From Candidatus Dojkabacteria bacterium (GTDB taxonomy: Bacteria > Patescibacteria > Dojkabacteria > SC72), in contig JALNYV010000024.1 of the NCBI GenBank assembly GCA_023229785.1, positions 1 through 36,868 of the forward strand: 36,868 nt of DNA, in the 5' to 3' direction. Shown here piece after piece: positions 5,371-11,703 of this stretch (positions within the stretch are counted from its first letter, which is position 1; each line of letters begins with the position of its first letter). The notes below the pieces were generated by a model. The model was not told where the DNA came from and did not search any database. It was given only the letters and a program-made list of their open reading frames with translations. Both the position numbers and the translations under genes were made by a program.

Positions 5371-5502
5371 ATGAGAGATAAACATTATAAAGGAAAACAT
5401 ATAAGAATGAGTGAAGAAACTTGGAAAAGTTTAAAAGCAAAAAGAAAGAAGTCGAAACTTTCTTGGAATTTATTTTTATTAGAGTTATTAGAGAAAATAT
5501 GA
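5371..5502 (+). CDS. Small basic protein, possibly DNA-binding
   Basis: A 43-residue product: a basic N-terminus (MRDKHYKGKHIRM), then SEETWKSLKAKRKK and a C-terminal helix (SWNLFLLELLEKI). The strand-then-helix pattern resembles very small ribbon-helix-helix regulators, but this is only a suggestion. An internal ATG at 5407 is an alternative start giving 31 residues. Its TGA overlaps the next ATG at 5499 (ATGA), supporting real translation and coupling. Confidence 0.6.
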   Translation: MRDKHYKGKHIRMSEETWKSLKAKRKKSKLSWNLFLLELLEKI

Positions 5503-5684
5503 AAAAAAACGAAGAAATTATAAAAGCTGGACTTGGATTAAAAGAAAAAATACTTGATTTAAGTTTTGCTATTGAAGATTTTTTACAAGCAATATCAAAA
5601 AAAGAATGTAAAAATTGTGGTGGAACTTCTTTTTATGAAGGAAGAGAAGAAACTTATTGTAATAAATGTGGTAAAGAAATATGA
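5499..5684 (+). CDS. Small zinc-ribbon protein
   Basis: A 61-residue protein: an N-terminal helix, then a compact zinc ribbon ECKNCGG ... YCNKCGK (two CxxC pairs) at the C-terminus. The frame is open back to 5421, but the ATG at 5499 overlaps the previous stop (ATGA) and marks the real start. It is coupled again by ATGA to the DNA methyltransferase at 5681. It probably binds nucleic acid or protein; no specific function is recognisable. Confidence 0.75.
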   Translation: MKKNEEIIKAGLGLKEKILDLSFAIEDFLQAISKKECKNCGGTSFYEGREETYCNKCGKEI

Positions 5685-6319
5685 AAATACTAAATTTATA
5701 TGCTGGAATTGGAGGAAATCGTAAATTATGGGGAGAAAATCACGAAATTACGGCAGTAGAGTGGAAAAAGGATATTGCCCAAGTTTATACAGATAATTTT
5801 CCTAATGATAAAATGATAATCGGAGATGCTCACGAATATCTTTTAGAACACTTTGCCGAGTTTGACTTTATATGGTCTTCACCTCCTTGTCCGAGCCACT
5901 CAATGTTTAGGAAAAACTTTTCTGTAAATGTAGGTGCTAAACCACTTTTTCCTGATATGAAACTTTACGAGGAGATACTATTTCTCAAACACTATTTCAA
6001 GGGCAAATGGGTAGTGGAAAATGTAAAGAGTTATTACGAACCCCTAGTGATACCTCAAATACTTCAAAGACATTATTTTTGGACTAACTTTTACATAGAA
6101 GATAAAACCATACCAAAAGATACAATAAATTTGACTGGGGGAATAAATGAAGACGAAAAAGAACAGGTAGATAGATTAGAAGAAAAAATCGGCATAGACT
6201 TAAAAAAGTATAAAGGGAATAAAAGACTTTGGTTAAGAAATTGTGTAGCCCCAGAACTCGGCAAACATATTTTATTAGAAAGCCAAAAAGAACCTAACAA
6301 ATTATTTAAATTATTCTAA
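5681..6319 (+). CDS. Cytosine-C5 DNA methyltransferase (compact)
   Basis: A 212-residue protein that transfers a methyl group from SAM to cytosine C5 in DNA. Motif I is ILNLYAGIGGNRKLW (3-17), motif IV is SSPPCPSHS with catalytic C70, motif VI is VVENVKSYY (E113-N114-V115), and a motif X-like NCVAPELGKHIL lies near the end. It is short for the family (usually 300 or more residues), with little room for a separate target-recognition domain between motifs VIII and X. No cognate restriction enzyme is visible, so it probably protects phage DNA. The metK gene at 17577 could supply its SAM. Confidence 0.9.
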   Translation: MKILNLYAGIGGNRKLWGENHEITAVEWKKDIAQVYTDNFPNDKMIIGDAHEYLLEHFAEFDFIWSSPPCPSHSMFRKNFSVNVGAKPLFPDMKLYEEILFLKHYFKGKWVVENVKSYYEPLVIPQILQRHYFWTNFYIEDKTIPKDTINLTGGINEDEKEQVDRLEEKIGIDLKKYKGNKRLWLRNCVAPELGKHILLESQKEPNKLFKLF

Positions 6320-6549
6320 TGGAACTAAACCTAGACAATTATTTAAAGCACTTTAAAGTTTACAACCCAAAAACTCTCTTTCCTCCAACAGCTTGGGATT
6401 TATATTATTGGATACATCAGTTTAAATGCCCGATATGTATGAGAAAGTTATATTGGAATAGGGAACGAACTATTGCTAGGTGTAAATCTGTTCGTAAAGA
6501 TAAGTTTGTAATAACTAAGGCGAAACTTGCCGAATTTGGAATCAAATAG
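6319..6549 (+). CDS. Small Cys-containing protein after the methyltransferase
   Basis: A 76-residue product whose ATG overlaps the methyltransferase stop (TAATG). A CPIC motif at about residues 38-41 and a lone C near residue 57 (ARCKS) could be part of a zinc finger, but a full four-ligand site is not evident. The rest is basic and aromatic (WDLYYWIHQFK). It is co-transcribed with the methyltransferase; function unknown. Confidence 0.7.
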   Translation: MELNLDNYLKHFKVYNPKTLFPPTAWDLYYWIHQFKCPICMRKLYWNRERTIARCKSVRKDKFVITKAKLAEFGIK

Positions 6550-6595
6550 TTATCCACAGTCGTTCACTTGACACTCGTAAACCATTTGCTATACT
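6550..6595 (+). promoter_or_regulatory. Perfect DnaA box plus near-consensus promoter
   Basis: TTATCCACA (6550-6558) matches the classical DnaA box. It is followed by a consensus TTGACA (6568-6573), a 16-base spacer and TATACT (6590-6595) with TGC before it. It should drive the 6640-9089 recombination operon. This is the strongest promoter by sequence in the window. Confidence 0.88.
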
Positions 6596-6639
6596 AATTA
6601 CATAACTAAAACTTCTTATTAAAAATTAACTATAACAAT

Positions 6640-6840
6640 ATGGAAACAATAATTAAGAACGATAAAGTAATAGACCACCCTACACACGAAACATTTTTAG
6701 AAGGTTGCTCAACTTGTTTCGCAGAAAATCTTTTAGTCCACAGCAAACCCAATCTATGTTTTTGTGGAAAACCTGCAAGAACCCCTAATAGTATCTTATG
6801 TGCCGAGTGCGATTATAAGAGTAGTAATGGAATAGAATAA
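6640..6840 (+). CDS. Small cysteine-rich protein
   Basis: A 66-residue product with six or more cysteines: GCSTCF (23-26), LCFCGKPA and LCAECDYK, a zinc-finger-like arrangement. The middle CFCGKPAR-type sequence resembles short rubredoxin-like zinc knuckles in phage proteins. It is the first gene after the 6590 promoter, with a leader of about 38 bases and no Shine-Dalgarno sequence. Function unknown. Confidence 0.7.
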   Translation: METIIKNDKVIDHPTHETFLEGCSTCFAENLLVHSKPNLCFCGKPARTPNSILCAECDYKSSNGIE

Positions 6841-6841
6841 T

Positions 6842-7003
6842 ATGGCTCACATAACAAAAGAAGGGTATTTAGAAACAACAGACGAAGACAAAGAAGCCTT
6901 GAGAGAAGGCACAGGAAAAAATTGGTCGCAAAACATTATCAATAAAATAGTTTGGGGAGATAAAAAATACTTCTATGAAAACAATAAAAACAATTTGGCA
7001 TAG
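6842..7003 (+). CDS. Small hypothetical protein
   Basis: A 53-residue acidic/polar product (MAHITKEGYLETTDED...) with an aromatic C-terminal part (VWGDKKYFYENN). Its ATG lies one base after the previous stop, and its 3' end overlaps the next small frame by 29 bases. No recognised domain. Support comes from its tight packing in the operon. Confidence 0.55.
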   Translation: MAHITKEGYLETTDEDKEALREGTGKNWSQNIINKIVWGDKKYFYENNKNNLA

Positions 7004-7070
7004 TGATGAATTAAAGTTAATAGCAATCTTAGGTCTTATATTATTAAGTAGTTATGGGGCAATAAATTAA
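6975..7070 (+). CDS. Single-span membrane peptide
   Basis: A 31-residue product: a short polar head, then LIAILGLILLSSYGAI, one membrane-spanning segment. It starts inside the end of the preceding gene in another frame and stops one base before the annealing-protein ATG. It could be a small membrane-active phage peptide or chance; packing is the main support. Confidence 0.45.
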   Translation: MKTIKTIWHSDELKLIAILGLILLSSYGAIN

Positions 7071-7071
7071 A

Positions 7072-7629
7072 ATGACAAAAGATTTAAAAGAAAAAGCAAT
7101 AGATTTTAAAGGCAAAAAATATGTTTTAGTTAGTGATAGAGTTATATACTTTAATGATACTTACCCAGAAGGCTCTATATTGACCGAATTAGTGAGTAAA
7201 CCCGAAGATGACACAGTTATCGTTAAAGCTACAATAAAACCCGATATAAGCAATTCTAGGGCTTTTACAGGGTATTCTCAAGCGACTTGGGGTGAAGGTT
7301 TCGTAAATACCACTTCTGCATTGGAAAATGCTGAAACTTCGGCAGTAGGTAGAGCCTTAGCTTTTATGGGTATTGGAGTTATAGATGGTATAGCAAGTAT
7401 AGATGAAATAAAAAAGACTACATACCCAGCAAAACAAGTTGAAGAAAAGTTGTCGCCAGAAATAGCAAAAGCCAATGCTCGTCAAGCCATAGAAGGTGCT
7501 AATAATCTTGATGTTTTAATGGAAGTGATGAAGAAAATACAAAAGTCTAAAAACTTAACTGAAAAAGATAAGATAGACTTAAATTATGTAGCTAATGAAA
7601 GACGAGAGTCTTTTGACCCAACAGCATAA
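7072..7629 (+). CDS. Probable single-strand annealing protein (ERF/Rad52-like phage recombinase)
   Basis: A 185-residue protein. The stretch GYSQATWGEGFVNTTSALENAETSAVGRALAFMGIG (about 67-103) has the 'ENAETSAVGRALA' signature shared by a broad group of phage ERF/Rad52-like annealing proteins. The C-terminal 60 residues are helical and charged. It would coat and anneal single-stranded DNA in recombination-dependent replication. The gene is followed by a conserved companion, an HTH protein, an HNH protein and RusA, a typical phage recombination module. The family placement is from pattern only. Confidence 0.72.
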   Translation: MTKDLKEKAIDFKGKKYVLVSDRVIYFNDTYPEGSILTELVSKPEDDTVIVKATIKPDISNSRAFTGYSQATWGEGFVNTTSALENAETSAVGRALAFMGIGVIDGIASIDEIKKTTYPAKQVEEKLSPEIAKANARQAIEGANNLDVLMEVMKKIQKSKNLTEKDKIDLNYVANERRESFDPTA

Positions 7630-7976
7630 TGAAAATAATACTACCTTCACAAATAAACCCTCCTAGATTACGCAAAGATGGCTCGGCAAGTATGAGTTTT
7701 GATACAAGAGAACTTACTGCCGAAGAAATCTTTACCATAATGAGTTTAAGACACTCGGAAGGTTGGTTATGTTTTGCACCTAACGAAAATGAGTTAGAAA
7801 TACCAACAGAGAAGGCAGAAATAGATGAGAAATCATCTAGTGAAAGATTAAGAGCAGTATTATTTGTTTGGTATAAACAGCAAGTAGAAAAAGGAAAGTT
7901 TGTCGGTTTATTTGATACCTTTAAGAAAGAGAAAATGGAAACAATTATTGAGGGAGTTAAAAGCAAATTAGACTAA
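7629..7976 (+). CDS. Conserved phage protein of the recombination module
   Basis: A 115-residue protein with a beta-rich N-terminus (ILPSQINPPRLRKDGSASMSFDTRELTAEE) and a helical C-terminus with SSSERLRAVLFVWYKQQ. This arrangement is familiar from small proteins encoded beside phage annealing proteins; their function is not known. Its ATG overlaps the upstream stop (TAATG). A role as recombination partner is inferred from position. Confidence 0.65.
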   Translation: MKIILPSQINPPRLRKDGSASMSFDTRELTAEEIFTIMSLRHSEGWLCFAPNENELEIPTEKAEIDEKSSSERLRAVLFVWYKQQVEKGKFVGLFDTFKKEKMETIIEGVKSKLD

Positions 7977-7979
7977 AAT

Positions 7980-8231
7980 ATGAAAAGCCAAGAATCATTT
8001 GTGATAGACCAATTAAAGTTAAATGGTTATATATCTCGTAATTTATGTTTGCAAGAGAGAATAACTAGACTCGGTGCGATAATTTGTGATTTAAAGAAAG
8101 TTGGTTGGGATTTTGACCCAAAATATGTTCACGAAAATGGCGGTAAAAACTTCTATTATTATGTAACCAAAAGCCCCCTAAAATTATTTACTTATGTCGC
8201 AGGTGGTAAAGAGTATTCAATACTTAAATGA
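7980..8231 (+). CDS. Helix-turn-helix protein (HTH_39-like)
   Basis: An 83-residue protein. Residues 2-60 (SQESFVIDQLKLNGYISRNLCLQ ... RLGAIICDLKKVGWDF) match the layout of small phage winged-HTH domains of the HTH_39 kind, where the GYISR...C turn leads to the recognition helix. A C-terminal beta hairpin (KNFYYYV) forms the wing. It probably binds DNA as a regulator or replication accessory. It is coupled by an ATGA overlap to the HNH gene at 8228. Confidence 0.7.
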   Translation: MKSQESFVIDQLKLNGYISRNLCLQERITRLGAIICDLKKVGWDFDPKYVHENGGKNFYYYVTKSPLKLFTYVAGGKEYSILK

Positions 8232-8524
8232 AAAAGTCACCATTAAACAAAGTAGGTAAGATAGGGAAAGCAAACATAGAAGCAAGAAAAAGAATTGCTG
8301 AAATTGCCGAAGAAAAAGGTCTTAACTTTTGTGAGATAAAATTAGATGGTTGTTTGGGTGGTATGTATCTTGCCCCAGCTCATAGACATAAAAGAAGTTG
8401 GTATAAAGGAAATGTAGAGCTTTTGGCAGACTTTAATGAATGGGTATGTGCGTGTGTTAGTTGTCATAACCTTATAGAGCATAACGAAGAATTAACAGCT
8501 AACATATTCAAAAAATGTCGTTAG
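8228..8524 (+). CDS. HNH-type nuclease (NinG/recombination-associated)
   Basis: A 98-residue protein. Zinc-ligand cysteines CEIKLDGCLGG, the core LAPAHRHKRSWY, then NEWVCACVSCHNLIEHN form a compact HNH fold with cysteine zinc ligands. It sits between an HTH gene and RusA, so a role in recombination or DNA end processing is likely rather than homing. It begins by ATGA overlap and ends with a 10-base overlap into rusA. Confidence 0.78.
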   Translation: MKKSPLNKVGKIGKANIEARKRIAEIAEEKGLNFCEIKLDGCLGGMYLAPAHRHKRSWYKGNVELLADFNEWVCACVSCHNLIEHNEELTANIFKKCR

Positions 8525-8856
8525 AATTTACACTAAAAGGCAACCCCCTGACAACGAATACACTTTATGGGCATACAGGACATAGACGATATATGACACA
8601 TAGGGGTAAGGAATTAAAAGAAAGTTATCAATGGCAGATAAAATCACAATATAAAAGCAAACCATTAAAGACAGACATAGATTTACGAGTAGAATTATTT
8701 TTTGGAGATAACCGAGTAAGAGATATAGATAATTACAACAAGATTTTATTAGACGCATTTACAGGCATACTCTGGGAAGATGACTCGCAAATAGTTTCAC
8801 TTCTCATAGTAAAAAACAAAGATATTAAAAACCCAAGAATAGAAATACAATTATGA
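8515..8856 (+). CDS. rusA: Holliday junction resolvase, RusA family
   Basis: A 113-residue protein of normal RusA length. The catalytic aspartate motif RDIDNYNKILLDAF (D70, D72, D80) and the following GILWEDDSQI (D89/D90) are diagnostic. It would cut four-way junctions made by the annealing protein or replication, resolving concatemers before packaging. It works as a dimer with magnesium. The N-terminal part (GNPLTTNTLYGHTGHRRYMT) also matches the family. It overlaps its neighbours on both sides. Confidence 0.93.
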   Translation: MSLEFTLKGNPLTTNTLYGHTGHRRYMTHRGKELKESYQWQIKSQYKSKPLKTDIDLRVELFFGDNRVRDIDNYNKILLDAFTGILWEDDSQIVSLLIVKNKDIKNPRIEIQL

Positions 8857-9089
8857 ACAAAAACTACAATAAAGAAAGATACGATTTTATTCGCCTAGCA
8901 ATAAAGCACCGATTATCATATTCACAGATAGGCAAACTCTTAAACATTTCAAAGGCAAGAGTCCACCAAATACTAAAACAAAATAACTATAAAGAAGATT
9001 TATGTTTAGTCTGCCGAACAGATACTCCAAAGAAATTATGTGAAAGTTGTCAAAATAGGTTGAAAATATTGAGTAAATTAGCAAAATAG
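8853..9089 (+). CDS. HTH plus zinc-ribbon regulator
   Basis: A 78-residue protein: an N-terminal helix-turn-helix like sigma-70 region 4 or a resolvase (YSQIGKLLNISKARVHQIL, about 23-41), then a zinc ribbon LCLVCRTDTPKKLCESC. A small DNA-binding regulator is likely; the genes it controls are unknown. It overlaps rusA by 4 bases and ends the 6640-9089 operon at the next promoter. Confidence 0.75.
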   Translation: MNKNYNKERYDFIRLAIKHRLSYSQIGKLLNISKARVHQILKQNNYKEDLCLVCRTDTPKKLCESCQNRLKILSKLAK

Positions 9090-9097
9090 TGTATAAT
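9069..9097 (+). promoter_or_regulatory. Promoter inside the end of the HTH gene
   Basis: TTGAGT (9069-9074), a 17-base spacer and TATAAT (9092-9097). No DnaA-like box precedes it. The next ATG (9101) is only 4 bases after the -10, so the transcript would be leaderless or start within the first codon. Confidence 0.65.
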
Positions 9098-9100
9098 TAT

Positions 9101-9271
9101 ATGATACAAACTAACGAAACAAAAGAACAAAGGTTGGCTCGGCAACGAAGACAATTCAATAAACTTCTAAGAGAAATAAAGCAAAGTGTCGCCAGTTCCT
9201 ATCATTTAAAAGCCCAACACGATGCCTATTATCAAAATGTAAAAGTAATAGAAAGTGTAAACCTTAACTAA
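9101..9271 (+). CDS. Small basic helical protein
   Basis: A 56-residue product (MIQTNETKEQRLARQRRQFNKLL...), strongly basic and helical, with no recognised domain. The frame is open to a GTG at 9089, but that codon lies in the promoter, so ATG 9101 is chosen. Little or no 5' leader is expected. Confidence 0.65.
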   Translation: MIQTNETKEQRLARQRRQFNKLLREIKQSVASSYHLKAQHDAYYQNVKVIESVNLN

Positions 9272-9279
9272 AAGATAAT

Positions 9280-9624
9280 ATGAAACAAGTAAAAAGTAAG
9301 TGTGCAATAGGGTGTGGAGATTTATGTAAAGATTTATGTGCTTGTCGTTGCCACGCCTTTGAAGTTGCCGAAGAAGAAAAGTGTCCTTGTGGAAGAAATA
9401 TACCAAAAAGTTTATGTTCTTTTCACCCCAAAGACTCTATAGATAATGATTGGGCTTATGGGGGTTTGACTTTTGATAAAATAAAGAATATACTAGAGAT
9501 ATGCAATGTAAACAATGTAAAAATAGAACAAGATTACCTAACCATAAGTTTTGCTCCAAAGAATGTTACTGGAAATACTTGGGTACTCTTAAAGGAGAAA
9601 ATGCACCAAATTACAAAAAAGTAG
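9280..9624 (+). CDS. Cysteine-rich protein overlapping an HNH gene
   Basis: A 114-residue frame. The N-terminal half is very cysteine-rich (CAIGCGDLCKDLCACRCHAF, then KCPCGRN and LCSFH), a zinc-knuckle pattern. The C-terminal 41 residues are encoded in DNA that also encodes the zinc finger of the HNH protein in another frame (9501-9624). Either both frames are real or an HNH insertion has replaced the original 3' end. Function unknown. Confidence 0.6.
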   Translation: MKQVKSKCAIGCGDLCKDLCACRCHAFEVAEEEKCPCGRNIPKSLCSFHPKDSIDNDWAYGGLTFDKIKNILEICNVNNVKIEQDYLTISFAPKNVTGNTWVLLKEKMHQITKK

Positions 9625-9974
9625 TAGGAAAATCACAAGTACATAGATGGATGGAAGTTCATTACGGAAAACCACAAATATGTGAAATGGAGGGTTGCGA
9701 AGGGAAAAGTGTATGGTTTGATTGGGCTAAAAAAGAAGGAATGGAGTATGAAAGAAATCGTGATAACTTCTTAAGATTATGTCGGACTTGTCATAGACGC
9801 TATGATTTAACCCCAAAACTGAAATTACAAATTGAAAAAAATCTCTGGTGGAATAAAGGCACGAAACCCCCTGGAAAATTATTCAAGAAAGGACACCCCA
9901 AATATGGAACTGGAATACAAAAAGGTTATAAATATAAATTCAAAGGGAGTAATCATAAAGGCGAACCGATATAA
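9501..9974 (+). CDS. HNH endonuclease with N-terminal zinc finger
   Basis: A 157-residue protein. The N-terminal Cys finger CKQCKN ... KFCSKECY is followed by HNH motifs: VHRWMEVHYGKPQICE, then LRLCRTCHRRYD. The C-terminal tail has basic glycine repeats (PPGKLFKKGHPKYGTG) like NUMOD-type DNA-binding segments of homing endonucleases. It probably makes sequence-specific nicks or breaks. The first 124 bases lie within the end of the upstream Cys-rich gene. Confidence 0.82.
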   Translation: MQCKQCKNRTRLPNHKFCSKECYWKYLGTLKGENAPNYKKVVGKSQVHRWMEVHYGKPQICEMEGCEGKSVWFDWAKKEGMEYERNRDNFLRLCRTCHRRYDLTPKLKLQIEKNLWWNKGTKPPGKLFKKGHPKYGTGIQKGYKYKFKGSNHKGEPI

Positions 9975-10011
9975 TTATTAGCTATTAGCTTTATTAGATA
10001 AAAAATAAGAT

Positions 10012-10281
10012 ATGGAAAAACAAGTATATAGTGAAAAAGGAATGAAACTAATAAATTGGTTAGTCGGAGATGACACAGGGGCTTCTTCAGTTAGTATTTT
10101 AATACATATGACTGGTTCTAAAAGTATGAAAAATACTCCTCCAAGTGATAAATGGGACAGGGGTCGTTGTGTAAGATTACTTAAAATAATGCCAGAATGG
10201 ATAGATAGATTAGATGAAATGAATGTTTATAAAGGTTGGAAGGAACAAATAATTTTATTGAAACAAGATTTATTAGTTTAA
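10012..10281 (+). CDS. Conserved small phage protein (WLVGDDTGASS type)
   Basis: An 89-residue protein with a motif set (NWLVGDDTGASSVSILIHMTG, then DRGRCVRLLKIMPEWIDRL) that I recognise from many small uncharacterised phage and prophage proteins. No enzymatic residues are evident, and the function is unknown. It sits within a run of tiny zinc-ribbon genes in the early/middle region. The 37 bases before it are AT-rich and contain a TTAGCTATTAGC duplication. Confidence 0.72.
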   Translation: MEKQVYSEKGMKLINWLVGDDTGASSVSILIHMTGSKSMKNTPPSDKWDRGRCVRLLKIMPEWIDRLDEMNVYKGWKEQIILLKQDLLV

Positions 10282-10319
10282 CAAAGCAATCCCACCTTGC
10301 AATCATTGTGTGGGGAAGA

Positions 10320-10478
10320 ATGAGGATGAAGACCTGTGAACGCTGTAAAAAAGAATTTAAACCAATGCCGATTTTAGATGATTTTTGGCAGTATGAAAAT
10401 ATAACAGGCGGAACTACTGAAAAATGGACTTGCTTTGAATGTAAAGCCGAAGTTTATCACTTAACCCCCCAAGATTAA
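10320..10478 (+). CDS. Small zinc-ribbon protein
   Basis: A 52-residue protein, MRMKTCERCKKEF ... WTCFECKAEV: two CxxC pairs forming a zinc ribbon around an acidic/aromatic insert. The frame is open to 10236, but the upstream codons overlap the previous gene, so ATG 10320 (or 10326) is preferred. Function unknown. Confidence 0.65.
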   Translation: MRMKTCERCKKEFKPMPILDDFWQYENITGGTTEKWTCFECKAEVYHLTPQD

Positions 10479-10483
10479 ATAAT

Positions 10484-10711
10484 ATGTCCTCCTCTAAAAA
10501 CAAAGTTAAAAAAGAAGAAACAGTTGAAATGTATGAATTATGGATTCCTTGTAAAAAGGGCGAAGGTTCAGCAATAACCCAAGATGGTAAGAATATGAAA
10601 ATGGTAGCACAAATTGTTAATGGTATGGTTTTATATTTAGAGAAAGATTTTTATTTAGAAAAACGACACTTATTTAAAAAAGAAGTAGAACTTTATGAAA
10701 AACAAAGTTAA
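10484..10711 (+). CDS. Hypothetical protein
   Basis: A 75-residue lysine-rich protein with a beta-like centre (YELWIPCKKGEG ... VAQIVNGMVLYLEKDFYLEK). No domain is recognised. It sits 5 bases after the preceding zinc-ribbon gene and 6 before the next, in the same operon. Confidence 0.65.
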   Translation: MSSSKNKVKKEETVEMYELWIPCKKGEGSAITQDGKNMKMVAQIVNGMVLYLEKDFYLEKRHLFKKEVELYEKQS

Positions 10712-10717
10712 AAATAT

Positions 10718-10909
10718 ATGAAAATAGAAATATATAATTGTGATGGTTGTAAAAAAGTATGGGACTTAAAATACGACCCTGGTGTTTATATTATAAGTCA
10801 CGAAAGTTTAGTTTTTGGCTCGGCTATTATGGGAGATAACAGGATAAATTCGCCGAAGCACTTTTGTAAAGATTGCTGGGAAATAATATATAAATCACTA
10901 CCTAAATAA
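10718..10909 (+). CDS. Small zinc-finger protein
   Basis: A 63-residue protein with YNCDGCKKVW at the N-terminus and HFCKDCWEI near the C-terminus, a split CxxC ... CxxC zinc site around a hydrophobic, beta-rich insert. It resembles small phage proteins of unknown function with the same end-to-end arrangement. Confidence 0.7.
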   Translation: MKIEIYNCDGCKKVWDLKYDPGVYIISHESLVFGSAIMGDNRINSPKHFCKDCWEIIYKSLPK

Positions 10910-10916
10910 ATAACCT

Positions 10917-11126
10917 ATGAAACCCAAACTTAAAAATAGAATAGAGAAGAAGGAGGTGAAGGCGTGGGCAACGACACATAAAGGAATTATAACTAATTTT
11001 GGCAATAGACTCGATATTTATTCCACCAGAGAAGGTGCTAGGTTTAATGCCGACTCCAATGGATTCAAAGTAGCAAAAATCACCATCTCCTACACTTTAC
11101 CCCTAACTAAGAGAACTAAGAAATGA
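10917..11126 (+). CDS. Hypothetical basic protein
   Basis: A 69-residue basic protein (KNRIEKKEVKAWATTHKGIITNF...) with a predicted beta region (KGIITNFGNRLDIYSTREGARF). No family is assigned. It is coupled by an ATGA overlap to the gene at 11123. Confidence 0.62.
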   Translation: MKPKLKNRIEKKEVKAWATTHKGIITNFGNRLDIYSTREGARFNADSNGFKVAKITISYTLPLTKRTKK

Positions 11127-11299
11127 TACAAATAAACAAACAACCTAATAAGAAATGGTTTTTAAGAAAAGAAGGAAATCCCCACGCCCACTATTATCAA
11201 GTAATAGATGATATAGATGAGAAGACATTATTAAATTTAGCAGATAGGATTTATAAGAAGTTTGGCAAAAGTTTTCCACAGGGCGACAAGCCAATTTAA
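11123..11299 (+). CDS. Small hypothetical protein carrying a DnaA-like box in its last codons
   Basis: A 58-residue product (MIQINKQPNKKWFLRKEGNP...). The ATG overlaps the upstream TGA. A helix (DEKTLLNLADRIYKKFG) precedes a short tail. The codons for S-F-P-Q contain the TTTTCCACA site (11272-11280) of the next promoter, so the gene's 3' end doubles as control DNA. Function unknown. Confidence 0.6.
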   Translation: MIQINKQPNKKWFLRKEGNPHAHYYQVIDDIDEKTLLNLADRIYKKFGKSFPQGDKPI

Positions 11300-11308
11300 T
11301 GCTATAAT
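11272..11308 (+). promoter_or_regulatory. DnaA-box-like site plus extended -10 promoter
   Basis: TTTTCCACA (11272-11280) is followed 22 bases later by TATAAT (11303-11308) with TGC before it. There is no clear -35. The predicted +1 is near 11315. It is the only promoter I see ahead of the sugar/metK/terminase operon. Confidence 0.72.
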
Positions 11309-11318
11309 AAAGACTATT

Positions 11319-11522
11319 ATGGATGCAACTTTCCAAGAAGTAGCCGAGTCAAGATTTTATAAATGGAATGAAATTCCACCATTTATACAGAGAAAGTTAA
11401 AAAGGTCGTTTTGTATCAACTGCGAGAGGAAACTATCAGGACAAGTGAACTATGTCATTACAAGTAAAAATCGTGTGTTATGGTGGCATAATATATGCCC
11501 CGACACAAGCCCAGTAGCATAA
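11319..11522 (+). CDS. Small zinc-finger-like protein, near-leaderless
   Basis: A 67-residue protein (MDATFQEVAESRFYKWNEIPPF...) with an FCINCERKL motif and a later WWHNICPD that may complete a zinc site. The frame extends to 11262, but ATG 11319 lies four bases after the predicted +1, so it is preferred. It is the first gene of the operon that leads into the sugar cassette. Confidence 0.65.
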   Translation: MDATFQEVAESRFYKWNEIPPFIQRKLKRSFCINCERKLSGQVNYVITSKNRVLWWHNICPDTSPVA

Positions 11523-11526
11523 AAAT

Positions 11527-11703
11527 ATGAACCAATTTTCACAAGAAGAATTAAAAAATATATTAGCTTTAATAGGAACTGCACCAATAACAGGCAAAGA
11601 TGCCTTAGTTGTAGCTCTATTACAACAGAAGATAACAGGTCTATTAATACCACAGCCAACAGAAGTAAAGGTAGAAGAAAAGAAGGATGGCGAAACAAGT
11701 TAA
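11527..11703 (+). CDS. Conserved small phage protein
   Basis: A 58-residue protein (QEELKNILALIGTAPITGKDALVVALLQQKI). The 'L...ITGKDALVVALLQQK' helix-turn-helix-like pattern is common in short uncharacterised phage proteins. It overlaps the start of the nucleotidyltransferase gene by 17 bases. Function unknown. Confidence 0.6.
   Translation: MNQFSQEELKNILALIGTAPITGKDALVVALLQQKITGLLIPQPTEVKVEEKKDGETS

Noticed and set aside
6736..6745. Further DnaA-like sites in coding DNA (for example GTCCACAG at 6736, TGTGGAAAA at 1512 and 6765)
   Set aside because: They have mismatches or the opposite orientation and no promoter follows; probably chance within codons.
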